The position numbers were made by a program, and so were the translations under genes. From Phaseolus vulgaris (lineage: Eukaryota > Streptophyta > Magnoliopsida > Fabales > Fabaceae): a stretch of 64,000 nucleotides of DNA. The notes under the pieces are model-generated. The model had not been told where the DNA came from. It was given only the letters and a program-made list of their open reading frames with translations, and did not search any database. The stretch spans positions 13,210,423-13,274,422 of the forward strand of contig NC_023751.2 of the NCBI RefSeq assembly GCF_000499845.2. The letters run 5' to 3'. Shown piece after piece: positions 26,285 to 37,379 of the stretch. Positions within the stretch are counted from its first letter, which is position 1. Each line of letters opens with the position of its first letter.

Positions 26285-26289
26285 ATATA

Positions 26290-27030
26290 TATTCCATCAA
26301 AACTACCTGTTACCTAATACAAAAGTGATACAATAAAATAACACATTAAAGGACTCAAAGGGTTAGAATCAACTGAAGAACATGTGAGAAACTTATCCAA
26401 TTTTGAATTAATCATAATAGAGCACAAGCGTGAAGACTTTGAATAAAAAAATAGAAGAAACCATAACCGAAAGGCATTACTCCCAGATATCGGTGTCCCC
26501 ACACTAGTTGCAAGAGCAAAGAAGATTGATGCAACATGTTTTCTTTTGGTTTCACTCCTTTTCTAACCCTTCATGTTACTCTACACAAAACCACTGCACA
26601 AAATGGCAAAAACCAGCACAAACAGTAGTTACTCTACACATGTTCTGCCAAAAATTGCAGCTAAAAAACTCTGCACCATGGCCATGTAAGATAATATGTT
26701 TGCTAATGATCCAGATTATAGCAACCCAAACAGCTCTCCATACCAAGTTTGATTGAATGTGAAGCTGACATTTATGTAGTATTCTTATTATTTTCACTAA
26801 ATGTCTCCTTAATGTTTAATTGAATAATTCATATTTTTTTTGTTTGATTTTCTTATTTCTTTTATTCAACTATTTTTTTGGTGTGGAAAATGACTGATTC
26901 CATTTTATCTCCTTATATACCAAGGCTGAAAATTAATTTAAACGTTGGATTCATAGAGAAAAAAATTAAGTTTGAAATTACGAAAAATTAAGGGGGAAAT
27001 GGAATTGTTAATGAGTATGATTATTTTTTT
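26290..27030. other. Intergenic DNA, nothing recognised
   Basis: Short open frames on both strands overlap each other and resemble no protein I know. Confidence 0.35.
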
Positions 27031-27033
27031 TAC

Positions 27034-27605
27034 TGATATGATAGGATCGAGAGGTATAACCGAAAGAATATACCGAAAGGTTATGTCGAGAACTATATAT
27101 ATAAAGAATAAAATAAACATACATATATAATTATTGTAGCAGGGCCCAAATTAGTGGGTGTGTTTGAAATAATAAAGTACTGCAAAAAGAAAGGTCCAAA
27201 TAAGATATAAGCTCAATAAGAAAACCCTATAAATAGATAATCAAGACAAAAGGTAAACAAAAGTGAATTTTATCTGATAAATGTAAAATTGTTTCTGACT
27301 TTGGCATCGGAGCGCCTTGCAGGTACACACAGTCATCCGTGAGGAGAGTAGCCGAAAACCCAACCTGGAGAAAAGCCGAAAGTCCTACCTAGAGAAAAGC
27401 TGAAAGCCCAACTAGAAGAGTAGCCGAAAGCCCAACCAAGAGAGTAGTCGAAAGTCCAATCAAGAGAGTAGCCGAAAGCCCACTCGGGAGAGTAGTTGAA
27501 AACCCAAAACTGAAAAATCAATTGAAAAAATTTGTGTTGTCAACTTGTACGAGTGTTCTCGATATTTTTGTAAGAACAATTTTTATCGAAAATCCTACAA
27601 CAGAA
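27034..27605 (+). mobile_element. Probable Gypsy-type LTR remnant containing a minisatellite
   Basis: Contains a TATA-like CCCTATAAATAG near 27228 and the phrase CTTTGGCATCGGAGCGCCTTG, which resembles the downstream part of plant Gypsy LTRs. A candidate start is TGATATGATAGG at 27034 and a candidate end is CCTACAACA at about 27602, but no target duplication was found, so the limits are approximate. No internal domain is seen next to it. Confidence 0.5.
27343..27510. repeat. 24-bp minisatellite, 7 units
   Basis: Seven consecutive 24-bp units of the form GAGAGTAGCCGAAAGCCCAA plus four more bases, each diverged by a few substitutions. Because 24 is a multiple of three, the array is open on the minus strand and would read as a repeated octapeptide (FGYSPGWA-like). 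I take this as a by-product, not a gene. Confidence 0.85.
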
Positions 27606-28404
27606 CTAGGGATTTAAGTTGAATTAGATAATTGAAGACTGTACATAGCTTATTATTATGGACAATTTTTGTGTGTTGTACAATTTTTATCTTTCTTTTC
27701 TGGGTCTTTAACCTACCTTTCACACGGCGCACCCTTCCATGGATAGCTTCATTCCACATCTTGTGAAGCCACTCGTAAGTTCCATTCTGCATTCAATTGC
27801 AAATAGTAGATTAATCTCCATTTATTTTGGATTTCTATTAACTATTTAATTAGCATTTAATTGCATTATTGTAATTTTCCTTTTTAACTTGTAACTCATT
27901 GTTGACAATTGCGTATAAGTTTTGACTACAGTGGATGTCCACTTTGTTCTTTACTTTCTCAATTTAAATTATTTTTATCCTTTCTTATCTGTGCCTAAAC
28001 AAAAGTAATTCAATGAGTCCAAAATAGCTTTGAAAGATAACAAAAGTAAACAAATTAAGCCGGTTACTTTATGCAACTCTATAGTTTTCTGTTACACCAC
28101 GAACTTCTCAAAATATAAATATATATCTTTTATTCTTATGTTTTTCATTTCGAAAGGATGATATGGAAAATAATCTGGATTATATTTTCATCCAGATTTT
28201 ATAATTATAATGAATTTCTTTAAAGAAATATATTTCAATTATAAAATTTAAAAGATATCTTTGGATTATAAAATTCAAGAAGTATTTTCTGAATTTGTTC
28301 TTCACTTTATAATCGAGATTGTATAATTAAGAAGTATTATACAATTTGAGAGGTGCAAATTATAAATTTTGAAATATATTATTTAAGAACAAAAGTATGG
28401 AGTG

Positions 28405-28805
28405 TCAAGAAAATGACTCTTTCTTCCTACAGCTCCCATACCTTATTGTCTCACCCCATATTAAATATGAAAATACTATTTTATCCTTTTTTTTCACCCC
28501 CTTAGATTTGAAATAATAAGCCTATGGATTATGTAATCCGGATAAATTCTGGATTACATAATCCGGAAGTCAATTTCATATTTAGAAAAGACTTCTGGAT
28601 TATGTAATCCGCTAATAACATATCTGAAAAAAAAGCTTCTGGATTACATAATCCGGAAGCTAATTCTGAATCTAGAAAAAGACTTTCGGATTATGTAATC
28701 CGGAATATTGAAAAGGGTATTTTGGAATAAGAAAAATTTATGAGGTGACACAAAAAGGTAAGGAGGTGCAGAAAGAAGCAGCCCAAGAAAAGTTATGGAG
28801 TTGAA
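28405..28805. mobile_element. TIR element, Mutator-like MITE with palindrome array
   Basis: The left end (CTTTCTTCCTACAGCTCC, then ACCTTATTGTCTCACCCC) matches the reverse complement of the right end (CTTTCTGCACCTCC, then ACCTTTTTGTGTCACCTC) over about 60-70 bp, with an inner AAAATACCC-like block on both sides. The arrangement resembles the element at 6591-7212. Exact ends and target duplication were not resolved. The centre holds the ATTACATAATCC array listed separately. Confidence 0.6.
28526..28701. repeat. Five alternating 14-bp palindromic repeats
   Basis: GGATTATGTAATCC or its reverse complement GGATTACATAATCC occurs at 28526-28539, 28551-28564, 28597-28610, 28641-28654 and 28688-28701. 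Orientation alternates strictly (A, B, A, B, A), and the flanking words TTCTGG and CCGGAAG are shared. The spacing is 25 bp and then about 44-47 bp. Confidence 0.9.
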
Positions 28806-28951
28806 GAAGAAACAACCCAAAACTACATGTGCTCGATTGTGGCCCAACCACTGTTAATCCATCCGCCCAAAAACAATATTTGGGGAATGGTAAGCCCATT
28901 CCTTACAGTCCACAAAATCGTATTTTAACAGCTTTTATGTTATACATAGCC

Positions 28952-29634
28952 TAGGGTTGACAATATTGCGGATTGGTGCGTATAGATCAGTTATGTGTTT
29001 GATTTGTAAAATATGAGTTGAGTTGGCTCGTCCTATATAAGGAGTCCAGACTTATTTTACTGGCTCACCCTCCATAAGAGATAATCCGGGTTTGTGGGCT
29101 GTATTTTAATCCATTCAATTAAGATAAAAATATATATTAAGTATGGAGATTGTTAAAGGTTTAATTAAAAATAATTAAAGTTTTGCTTTGTATTTAATTT
29201 TTTCTTATATATATATGTAAATGTATAAAAGTATCTTATCAAAGTTTTGTTACAAAGTATTTTAATGAAGATGACTATTTTTTTAACTATCCTATTGAAA
29301 TGTCTTCTTTATATTATTTTTTTATTAACAAATTTTAAATATAAGACTTTATTTAAAACTAAATTCACTCTCACTCCTAATACTAACTCCTTTAAATTAT
29401 TAAAAAAATAACATTCCTTTTTTTGTACATTACATTCAATTTTTTTAAAAATAAAATAAAATAAAGATCACTACAATAATATGTGAATGAAGTATGATTT
29501 ATTTATTTATTTATTTGGATCAGTGAGCCGCCAACTTGCTGGTTATGAGTGACGGGACAGAGTGTGTCAGCAGGCTAGATTAGTGAGTCCACCCCACACT
29601 TTTTGGTATGGCCTATCTCACATTGTCATCCCTA
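28952..29634. mobile_element. Probable non-autonomous hAT element
   Basis: The left end reads TAGGGTTGACAATATTGCGG and the right end, reverse-complemented, reads TAGGGATGACAATGTGAGAT. TAGGGATGACAAT-like termini are common in plant hAT elements. About 680 bp with no coding region. An 8-bp target duplication is not evident, so confidence is moderate. Confidence 0.5.
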
Positions 29635-30251
29635 ATTATATAATAACCCTACAATATGATTTTATTTATATTTATTATTATCGTCTAAATATAATATTTT
29701 ATTATTAGAAGAAGATACGAAAGATTTGTTTAAGAAATGGGTGGTAGAAGTAACATTTTCCTAAGTTGGCCCCTCAACATTAACTTCAATAAAAATGTGT
29801 GATATACATAGGGAAATTATACTTTAACTTTCTTTTGAGAAAAAGAAACCACTTAGCAACTTCTATAATAACATAATGATATATATTAATACTTAAAATT
29901 AAAATTTATAAAAATGCAATTAAAATATTAATAGTACTTTTTTTATGAATTGGTTAAGATAATGTATATTATAGTAAGAATCACTTAGTTTCGTTAAGAA
30001 ATAAACATTAAGAACTTACTGAAAAGCTTTAGAACAGGGTTTTAACTTGTCCGGCAGACACACCGAACACGGGAGGAACGAGAAATAGGGATAGAAGAAG
30101 GGTGGCAGGAAGAGACCAAAATCATTTGTAACACAAATTATTTGCCACAAAATTAGAAATACGATGTAAAAGAAAACAAAAACAACGCATTTGAGCCTTT
30201 CATAAGTACATGTAGGAGAGACCAAACCACATTATAGTACAAAACAACTGG

Positions 30252-30866
30252 TTACCAACGATAGAATACTAGGAAGAATAACAAGAGAAGAAAGGGTGCA
30301 TGAAAAGAAGGAGAAGAAGCAGCGGAGGCGTAGAAATAGTAGTATGGATAGGAAAAGTCATGCGGCGCTGAGACTACCGTAGGTTGGGGCTGCTCCAAAC
30401 CTGAAGGTGGTGTGGTGTAGGACTTGAAAGAAGGTGGTGGAGGAGGCCCTGAAGAATGTGACAGCGGTGGGGGTGGTGCTAGTTTTGGCTTGGAAGGAGG
30501 TGGCGGTGACAGATAAGAATTATAAGGTAGTGATGATGATGATGATGGTGGTGGAGAATGCGGAGGTGAAGGTGAGAAGGTAGGATGTGGTGTTATGAGT
30601 GCTGGAGGAGGGGGTGAACATATTACAGGACATGTGGAACAGTCGCTGATGCAGAAAAGGGCACTTGAGGGATCTTCTACTTTGTCCTCCAATGTCACCC
30701 TGGCAAACAAAGCAATCACGATGAAGGAAGCCTTAAACCATGAAAACAGGCTTTTTGTAATGAACCCTGAGAAGTTGATGTAACCCATTTGGACTGAAGC
30801 GGGAGAAGCTCCGGGAAACTCAGAAGGTATGTTGATAGGGTAGGTAGTAGTGGTGGTGGTGCTCAT
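30252..30866 (-). CDS. Proline-rich protein with hydrophobic segments
   Basis: Single-exon frame of 204 aa, starting at a true ATG at 30866. Residues 1-40 are Ser/Thr/Pro-rich, and residues about 41-60 (FKASFIVIALFARVTL) form a hydrophobic segment that may span a membrane. Residues 83-150 are a Pro/Ser-rich stretch with many SPPPP/PPPPS blocks of the extensin type. The C-terminus (FLLLLFFLVFYRW) is strongly hydrophobic and could be a second membrane anchor or a GPI signal. A Cys cluster (CISDCSTCPVIC) precedes the Pro-rich part. A minus-strand TATA box lies at 30981-30976, 110 bp before the ATG, which supports a real gene. Extensin-like proteins usually act in the cell wall, but there is no clear N-terminal signal peptide, so the location is uncertain. 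No specific function assigned. Confidence 0.75.
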   Translation of the reverse strand: MSTTTTTTYPINIPSEFPGASPASVQMGYINFSGFITKSLFSWFKASFIVIALFARVTLEDKVEDPSSALFCISDCSTCPVICSPPPPALITPHPTFSPSPPHSPPPSSSSSLPYNSYLSPPPPSKPKLAPPPPLSHSSGPPPPPSFKSYTTPPSGLEQPQPTVVSAPHDFSYPYYYFYASAASSPSFHAPFLLLLFFLVFYRW

Positions 30867-30975
30867 TTTTTTGTGATGTGCAAAGTTTGAAGAATTAGGT
30901 GACTTGCAGAACTAACAAAGGTGGCTACTTCCTGTAATGAGAATGAGCTTTGGGGAATCTCTGTTCATGGCTTCC

Positions 30976-30981
30976 TTTATA
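30976..30981 (-). promoter_or_regulatory. TATA box of the proline-rich protein gene
   Basis: TATAAA on the minus strand (ACATATAAAGG context), 110 bp upstream of the ATG at 30866. Confidence 0.55.
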
Positions 30982-31841
30982 TGTCATCTAAAGACTTGTT
31001 CAGGTTACTTAAAATATCAATTATATTATTATTATTATTACCATTATGAATTACTCCTCAGCAATTGCATTCTCCTTCTTTAGATAATTACATGATAATC
31101 ACTTCTTAAAAACGTTAGTTTATTACATGACAATCCTTGTAACATTTGGAGGTACCATTTTAATTAATTTCATACTTTGATATCGTGAAGCAATTCATTA
31201 TATCATTTTGTAGTTAACACTTTGGAAAATGTAATTCTGCACCTTTTCATTTTCATGGTAAGGGAATCCGAAGCAATGCTTCTTTAGCAATCACTACCTT
31301 TTTCTTATACCAGTCTCCAAACATAATCCATCTCACTTTATGTGTCCATCTTATTATATACTTTGCTTTGCAAGCAGAAATTCGGAGCTTCCTTTTTACT
31401 TAAAAGTTCTTGCAAATTCTTATAAAGCGTGGCATTATGACAAGGCATGAACAAACTTCGCGTACATAATTGTTTGTGGAAAGAAATTGAAAAGAATTGA
31501 TCATTTGCCAACTTACAGAGTTTGTATATAATTTGAGCGTTTTCTGAATCTTAGAGCTATTAGTCTGTCACCGTCAACCTTTAACAGCAGCAATGTTCCT
31601 TTCTTGGGGTAGCATTAAATTCCCCAACACCATCCTATATATTACTTCCTAGTTGGTGGAAACCATATCAACAATTACAACTGTTAAGAAATACAAAAAA
31701 ATTACAACTGGAAAATATTCTAGGAATTAAGTATTGATGGCTTGTGTTTTGCTCCTTTCAGTTTCAAATACTTCAATAATTTGAATTGTATGGATTACAT
31801 TTTGATTGTTTTGTACATGACATATAAGTCAATGCTCGAAC

Positions 31842-34774
31842 CTAGATCCTGTAGGACGTCTCTGAATCAGAGTATTGACTTCGCGGAGGTGTGGGAGGAT
31901 GTGAATTACAGCTATAGATCGTATCAGCACTACTGTAAGAAAATCGATCATTCTGTGGAGGCAATTCAAGATTGCTTAACCTGTTAAGCTCAGGCAACAA
32001 CTCCGTTGCAAGATTTGGTCTGTCCTTCTTGCTGAGTTGGACACACTTCAATGCTAATTTGGCATATGATAGAGCCTCTTCCATTGGCCAATCTGTGATC
32101 ACAGGGTCGAGCACTTCTTCAAGCCTGCCCTTTTCAACTGCCTTCCTAACTTGGTGAGCAAGGCCCATGGGAGGCTTGGCTGTGATTATCTGAAGTAGCA
32201 TTATCCCCAGAGAATATATATCTGACTTTGGTGTTAGCATTCCCGTTTGTTGATACTCAGGATCAATGTAACAAAAGGTTCCAGCAGCCGAAGTCATGTG
32301 ATACTGAGTCATTGTATCAGCTACAGAAGCAGGGACTAAACGTGCAAGACCAACATCACCGATTTTACTCACGTAATTTCTGTCCACGAGAATGTTGGAT
32401 GGTTTGAGGTCTCGGTGCACGATAGGTTCTGGTTTGTTTTGGTGAAGGAAAAGGAGTGCAGTTGCAATCTCAGCTGATATTTCGAACCGTTTCTTCCATG
32501 AAATTGGTCTGCTGTTATTTTTCCGGAACAATCTGTCTTCTAAGCTACCATTATCCAGGTATTCATACACTAAGCATCCATGATCAGGACATGCACCAAG
32601 CAGGAGCACCATATGCGGATGTCTAATGCAGCTTAGTACCTCAATCTGTGAATGTAATTAAGAAGGAAAAAAGTATATAATTTTATAGTTGCATAATCAT
32701 ATTCTTGCATTACATTGATAGTGTCTTGATAACAAAGTGATGGAAGGCATTGAAAAGTTTATGGGTCCTCCTGAAATACACTATTAAATGCTTCTAACTA
32801 ACTGAAAATAACTATAAACTAGCTTTCGTACTTCTTTATCAGGTGACCAAAGACGAAATATTGAAATTCGTTTAGGGATTGACCTCTTCTTCTAATATAT
32901 ATATTTTTTTAGAAGATTCTTAATCCAATCACATACTTAAGAGATGAAGGCTATCTATCAATCATGTCATGATAACTTTTATTTTCTGTTAAAACTTTCC
33001 TTTCTTACTCTACTATCTATTGCAAGTTCACAAAGATTAAGGACAATGATTAGCACCTGTCGAAATTGAATAGAGAATTGGCATTAGAATTATGCAAAAG
33101 TTCTTACTAGCCATATTATGGTGCATGTAGATTCAACATCATTTTTAAGAGTCATATTTTTATATATAGGAGTGAAAAATAGCGTCATTACCTCTTGGTT
33201 GAACTGCTTCATGCCCTGAGAGGCATCAGGCCTTAAAATTTTGATTGCGACCGGAGTGTGATCAAGGTGGCCTTTAAACACAGGTCCATATCCACCTTCA
33301 CCAATTTTGTTTGACGAAGAGAACTTTCCTGTGGCTATTTCAATCTCCTCTATGGTGTATTTTCTATACCGGATATCGTTTTGAGCCAACGTAGATAATG
33401 CTCGTTCTTTCTCTTCTGCCTCCGCCCTGGCCTTCATCTCTGCATTCTTTCTTCTCTGTGCTTCCTGTTCAGCCCTCCTCCTAGCCTCCTCAGCTGCTTC
33501 CATTGCAGCTTTGGCTCTAGCCTTCTCCTTTTCTGCAATTGCAAGAGCTGCCTCTTGAGACAATCTAACTTCCTCAACCTTGCGATCCTCTTCCAGTTTC
33601 CATTGACGAATCTGTTCCGCCTGTTAGTTAACCAATCATCAAGAGTCATTTCCTAATTTTTCTTTTGATATACAACCATAAAGAGTTAAAACCAGAACAA
33701 CCTTCAACACTGACTTCTTCTGACCATATATATATGAAGCATCATGGTTAAGGATGAAACCTATTCTTATTAGTGAATGTGTTTGTCACAAAGTAGAAAA
33801 TCCCTCAAGTGGTATTTTTTAAAAAGTTTAAAGGGTGTACTTGCTCCCATCACATTTTCCTGTGTATATATTGCATAATTAAACATGACCTGGTTTTTGG
33901 CTGAGATTGCTTGCTTGCAAGCTGAGTTGTACATGTCCATAGTTTGCTTCAGTTCAAGCCTCAATCTTTTCATCTCGGCTTCAATTTCTTTCTGTGATGA
34001 AGTAAATTAAATATTCGACTGTTAGATTCTTAATCTAACCATCTTTGTTCGAACAAAGAATGGTTCTCGATCCACAACAAAGTCAGTTCAATTCAAATCG
34101 AACTTGTTCACATGCAATAACCTTTTCTTTTACACTTACTGAGGGTTGAGGAGATGATGACATCCCAATGGAATCTGATATACCAGAATCAAGTCTTGAT
34201 AAATCCATTGCCCCAAGCCCTAAAATTTCACTTTCATCCATTGACCAATATCGTGGACGAGTGGGTAAATCAATGTTCTCTATTGACATACTACTGCCCG
34301 CACTCTTCGGTCTTTCTCTTGCCGGTATTATTCGCATTGGTTCTGCTGCTCCTTCGTAAGGACTCCTACTTCTAGGTGGTTGTCCCCTATTTGCATGTAA
34401 CCAAACCAAAACTATTAAGTAAAAGCAACTAATTGCACCAACTTTAACTGATGACCATCTTCCCAAAACACATATATAATATAGATATCAAGTTGCTAGC
34501 TAAATAACTTCCATTCTTGGCACCTTAACGATCCACCTTCTGGTTCACTAGGTGGACTTGCCGGCACAGGAACTTGTTTCGATGTGGTAAAACCTTTTGC
34601 CAATGACCGTGCCGCTGATCGAGCAGACACAAGCTTCAATTTCGAAATTATGTACACAGAGCAGTAATCTGGAGCTGATTTGATCATGGTTGTTGGTATA
34701 TCCTGATACTGATAGGCTTTAAATTTTTTGAGACTGCATGCCACAGCGTTGTGAAACACATTAATTCGATAGAC

Positions 34775-34812
<38 letters not shown>

Positions 34813-35469
34813 AAGGGAATAACCATATATATAGGAACAAAGTAGAAAATTAACGAAACCTTGACAAAGGGTTTTTGGCGGATGCACCAACAACGATGCT
34901 ATGTATGAGATTCCTGTTTGCAAACTCTAGAAGTCCTCTCACAACATCGGCATCATCGACTACGGCTTCTTTCATGGTGACCTGAATGCACCAAATGAGT
35001 ACTACAGTGAGTGCAAGTTTCAAGTAGAATATTATTTATATGTACATAACAGAAAATCTCATTGACATTAATGCATACAGCTTTGCGGGTGCACATTCCA
35101 CGTAAGGAATTGAAAATATTGACTACATCCTCTTCGTCTGGTGGAAACACATTGGTGACATCTGCATGCATGCATGCACACGCAACATCAATAAAAGATA
35201 TAGAAACCACAAACTATCTTAGGTCAATTCCAATGATTATAATACATGTTATATGAGCACAGATATAGTGTATATATGATATGATGTGCGTGAATAAGAG
35301 GGTAGCTACGATGAGAAAAGTTTTTGTGCTTGACATGGACGGCAATGATGACGGGGTTGTCAAGATGATTAACGGCCCAACGGAAAGCGTGGGCACTGTT
35401 CTTGTCTTTGTCAACGGCCACCATTGTGACGTTCTGCGGTGGGGCGGCACCTGGGTGTTGAAGAGACAT
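31842..35469 (-). CDS. USP-domain receptor-like cytoplasmic kinase (RLCK-IX type, no U-box)
   Basis: Serine/threonine kinase of the plant group with an N-terminal universal stress protein domain. Eight exons: 35469-35310, 35161-35079, 34981-34860, 34733-34524, 34386-34140, 33991-33890, 33620-33192 and 32645-31842. All junctions are GT-AG with matching phase; 2157 nt, 718 aa. The order is: USP-like fold (about 15-160, from TMVAVDKDKNSAHAFRWAV), a Ser/Pro-rich linker, an Ala/Glu/Arg-rich coiled coil (about 275-375), then the kinase domain (about 395-660). Kinase motifs are the P-loop GEGGYGPVFKG (415-425), AIK lysine 435, HRDLKPSN (528-535) and DVG (548-550). DVG replaces DFG, as is usual in this subfamily. 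Related PUB kinases carry a C-terminal U-box; here the protein ends after a Ser-rich tail (SETSYRI), so it is not an E3 ligase. Substrates unknown. Confidence 0.93.
34779..34809. repeat. (TA)n microsatellite in a kinase-gene intron
   Basis: About 15 TA units in the intron between coding exons 3 and 4 of the USP kinase gene. Confidence 0.9.
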
Positions 35470-35849
35470 GATTGCAGGTTAAGGAGGGTGCCGCCACCGG
35501 ATTGGTCCACCAAACGAAGAAGCTGTAGACGTTGAGGAAGGAATGAGGAGAATGAAACCCCTCCCTCCTCTGAACATCAAACCCCAACTAACCTAACTCC
35601 TCCTCAACCGTTCGTTTTTTTCTTTAATTTTGGCATCGCTTTGACCAACCCTTCACCAACTCCAATCAATATTTATATTAATCTATTATATGTTATTAAT
35701 AAGATAAATTCATGCATTAAATTCAGTTAAAAAAAATAAGTGATAAATCATTTTTTTTCTTTCTTTTATGTGTGATAAAAATGTAATTAATTAAAATACT
35801 AGAGTACGTAAGTACACTTCATAATATAATATAATACAGTATAAAATTC

Positions 35850-36030
35850 ATTTAAAGTTTATCCTAACAAGTGTTGGATTTATCGTGTCAACCGTTATTG
35901 GACCACTCATATTATGTTATGTTGTCCCACATACAAACCGTCACTCTCAGCATAAAGAAGGTGTTGAGCCATAAATCAGTTTTATGAAATTTACTTAACC
36001 TAAAATTCACTTTATAATATATTATGTTTT
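35850..36030 (+). mobile_element. Decayed TRIM-like fragment
   Basis: Worn copy of the TRIM spacer (GTGTTGGATTTATCGTGTCA, compare TGTTGGACCTATCGTGTCAC) followed by an LTR remnant ending AAATTCACTTTATAATA. More diverged than the copies at 5.3 and 13.4 kb. It lies about 400 bp upstream of the kinase start codon. Confidence 0.55.
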
Positions 36031-36039
36031 AGTATAAAT

Positions 36040-36500
36040 AGGAAATTCATATAAAACTAAGTAATTTTTATATATATATATTACTTAATTTTCTTATTTT
36101 TACTCAGTGTGGAACTTTTCATAGTGATACTTAAATTCCTAATTTAAAACTGTGTTGGTTGAATACAATGTGCGAGACACCGGAGCTGCTGGAAGTGGGG
36201 GCAACCTTGTTCCGAATTCAATTGCATTATTATTGTTGACCAGGATAGCCAGATTTTGCTTTTTCTTTTTTATGGGTTTAGAAGATTTAGCATTATAAAG
36301 CAATACCATATATTTTTAATTATATTTTTTTGTGACAAAGATGCTTTTCGGTATAATGATTACTTAGTTTTATAATCACAGCACAACTCGTCAATTTCTG
36401 TAAAATTGTTAGTTTTGTAAGAGATAGAAGAACGGTGATAGAGTATGTTTTTCTTGTTACATAAACAATCATTTATCTTTTTATTTCATGATTTCTTTTC

Positions 36501-36536
<36 letters not shown>

Positions 36537-36950
36537 GAAAGTTTTCTTTATATTATAAACACTTTTCAGAGATGAAAATATACAAAAAAAAATGAAATAA
36601 TGGAAAAATTCACTATTGATTCAATATTTTTCTTTTACATAAAAAATAACTTAATTTAATTTTTTTTTCTTAGAAATATTTATGGAGATGTGTGAAACAC
36701 AGTAGGGTCAAGAAAACCTAATTAAAGTTTTAAAAATAAAAATTGGTTAAAATGTTCCTTCTTCTTTTTTCGGCCTTTGTGTTTGATTTTCTGAATGGGT
36801 TGCTTCTTGCCCTCTTCATGGGTAGAGAAATAGTCAAAAGTAGTGTTAATTGTTGAATTAGCATGTCTGAACGTGCATGCATGCTCCAAACTATTCAACT
36901 ATCTCATGCAATGCCTTAACAGACGCAAGGCTCCAAGAAGAAACAAATAA
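36040..36950. other. Intergenic DNA with (TA)n run at 36507-36533
   Basis: AT-rich, with one TA microsatellite. No gene recognised. Confidence 0.45.
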
Positions 36951-36954
36951 TTTG

Positions 36955-37370
36955 CAAATGATAGGAAAAAACTTAGGCGGAAGAATCAACTGCAGAAAAT
37001 AAAAAACATAAGATTTAACGTGATTCAGTCGCCAACTGCAACCTACATCCACACGGATAACTATTAAGTTTTCATTCTGTCGTGTTGTACACCAATTACA
37101 AATACAATGATCTCTTTAAATATATATTATAAAAGGGACACAATGATTAAGCTCACCCACTAGACATGATGTCTAGTCAGCCAAACTCAATTGGTCCTGA
37201 CTTAATATCTAACAATCTTTCACTTGAAGCCACGAAACAATATTCATCTGCGCTTCAACGGTGTACAATGATTAAGCCAACTCACTAAACATGATGTCTA
37301 ATCAGCGCAATCCAATTGGTCTTGACTTCATACCAACAACAAAATTTTAGATCTTAACATTAGTAAATGA
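36955..37370 (-). mobile_element. Copia-type LTR fragment with partial duplicate
   Basis: On the minus strand, TGTTAGATATTAAGTCAGGA at about 37213 begins an LTR-like segment and is preceded by CTTCAAGTGAAAGAT, which resembles a polypurine tract. It runs to about CCTATCA near 36960. A second copy of the LTR start (TTGGTATGAAGTCAAGACCA, then a GACATCATGTTTAGTGAG block) lies just upstream at about 37350-37270. No protein domain is present. It is a rearranged remnant. Confidence 0.5.
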
Positions 37371-37379
37371 AATCAAGTC

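Noticed and set aside
28526..28701. Regularly spaced palindromes as a CRISPR-like array
   Set aside because: Repeats are only 14 bp, alternate in orientation, and lie in a plant TIR element; the spacers are themselves repeated.
32290..32420. DVG in place of DFG read as a sign of a dead kinase
   Set aside because: DVG is the usual form in this USP-kinase subfamily, and the Lys and HRD residues are present.
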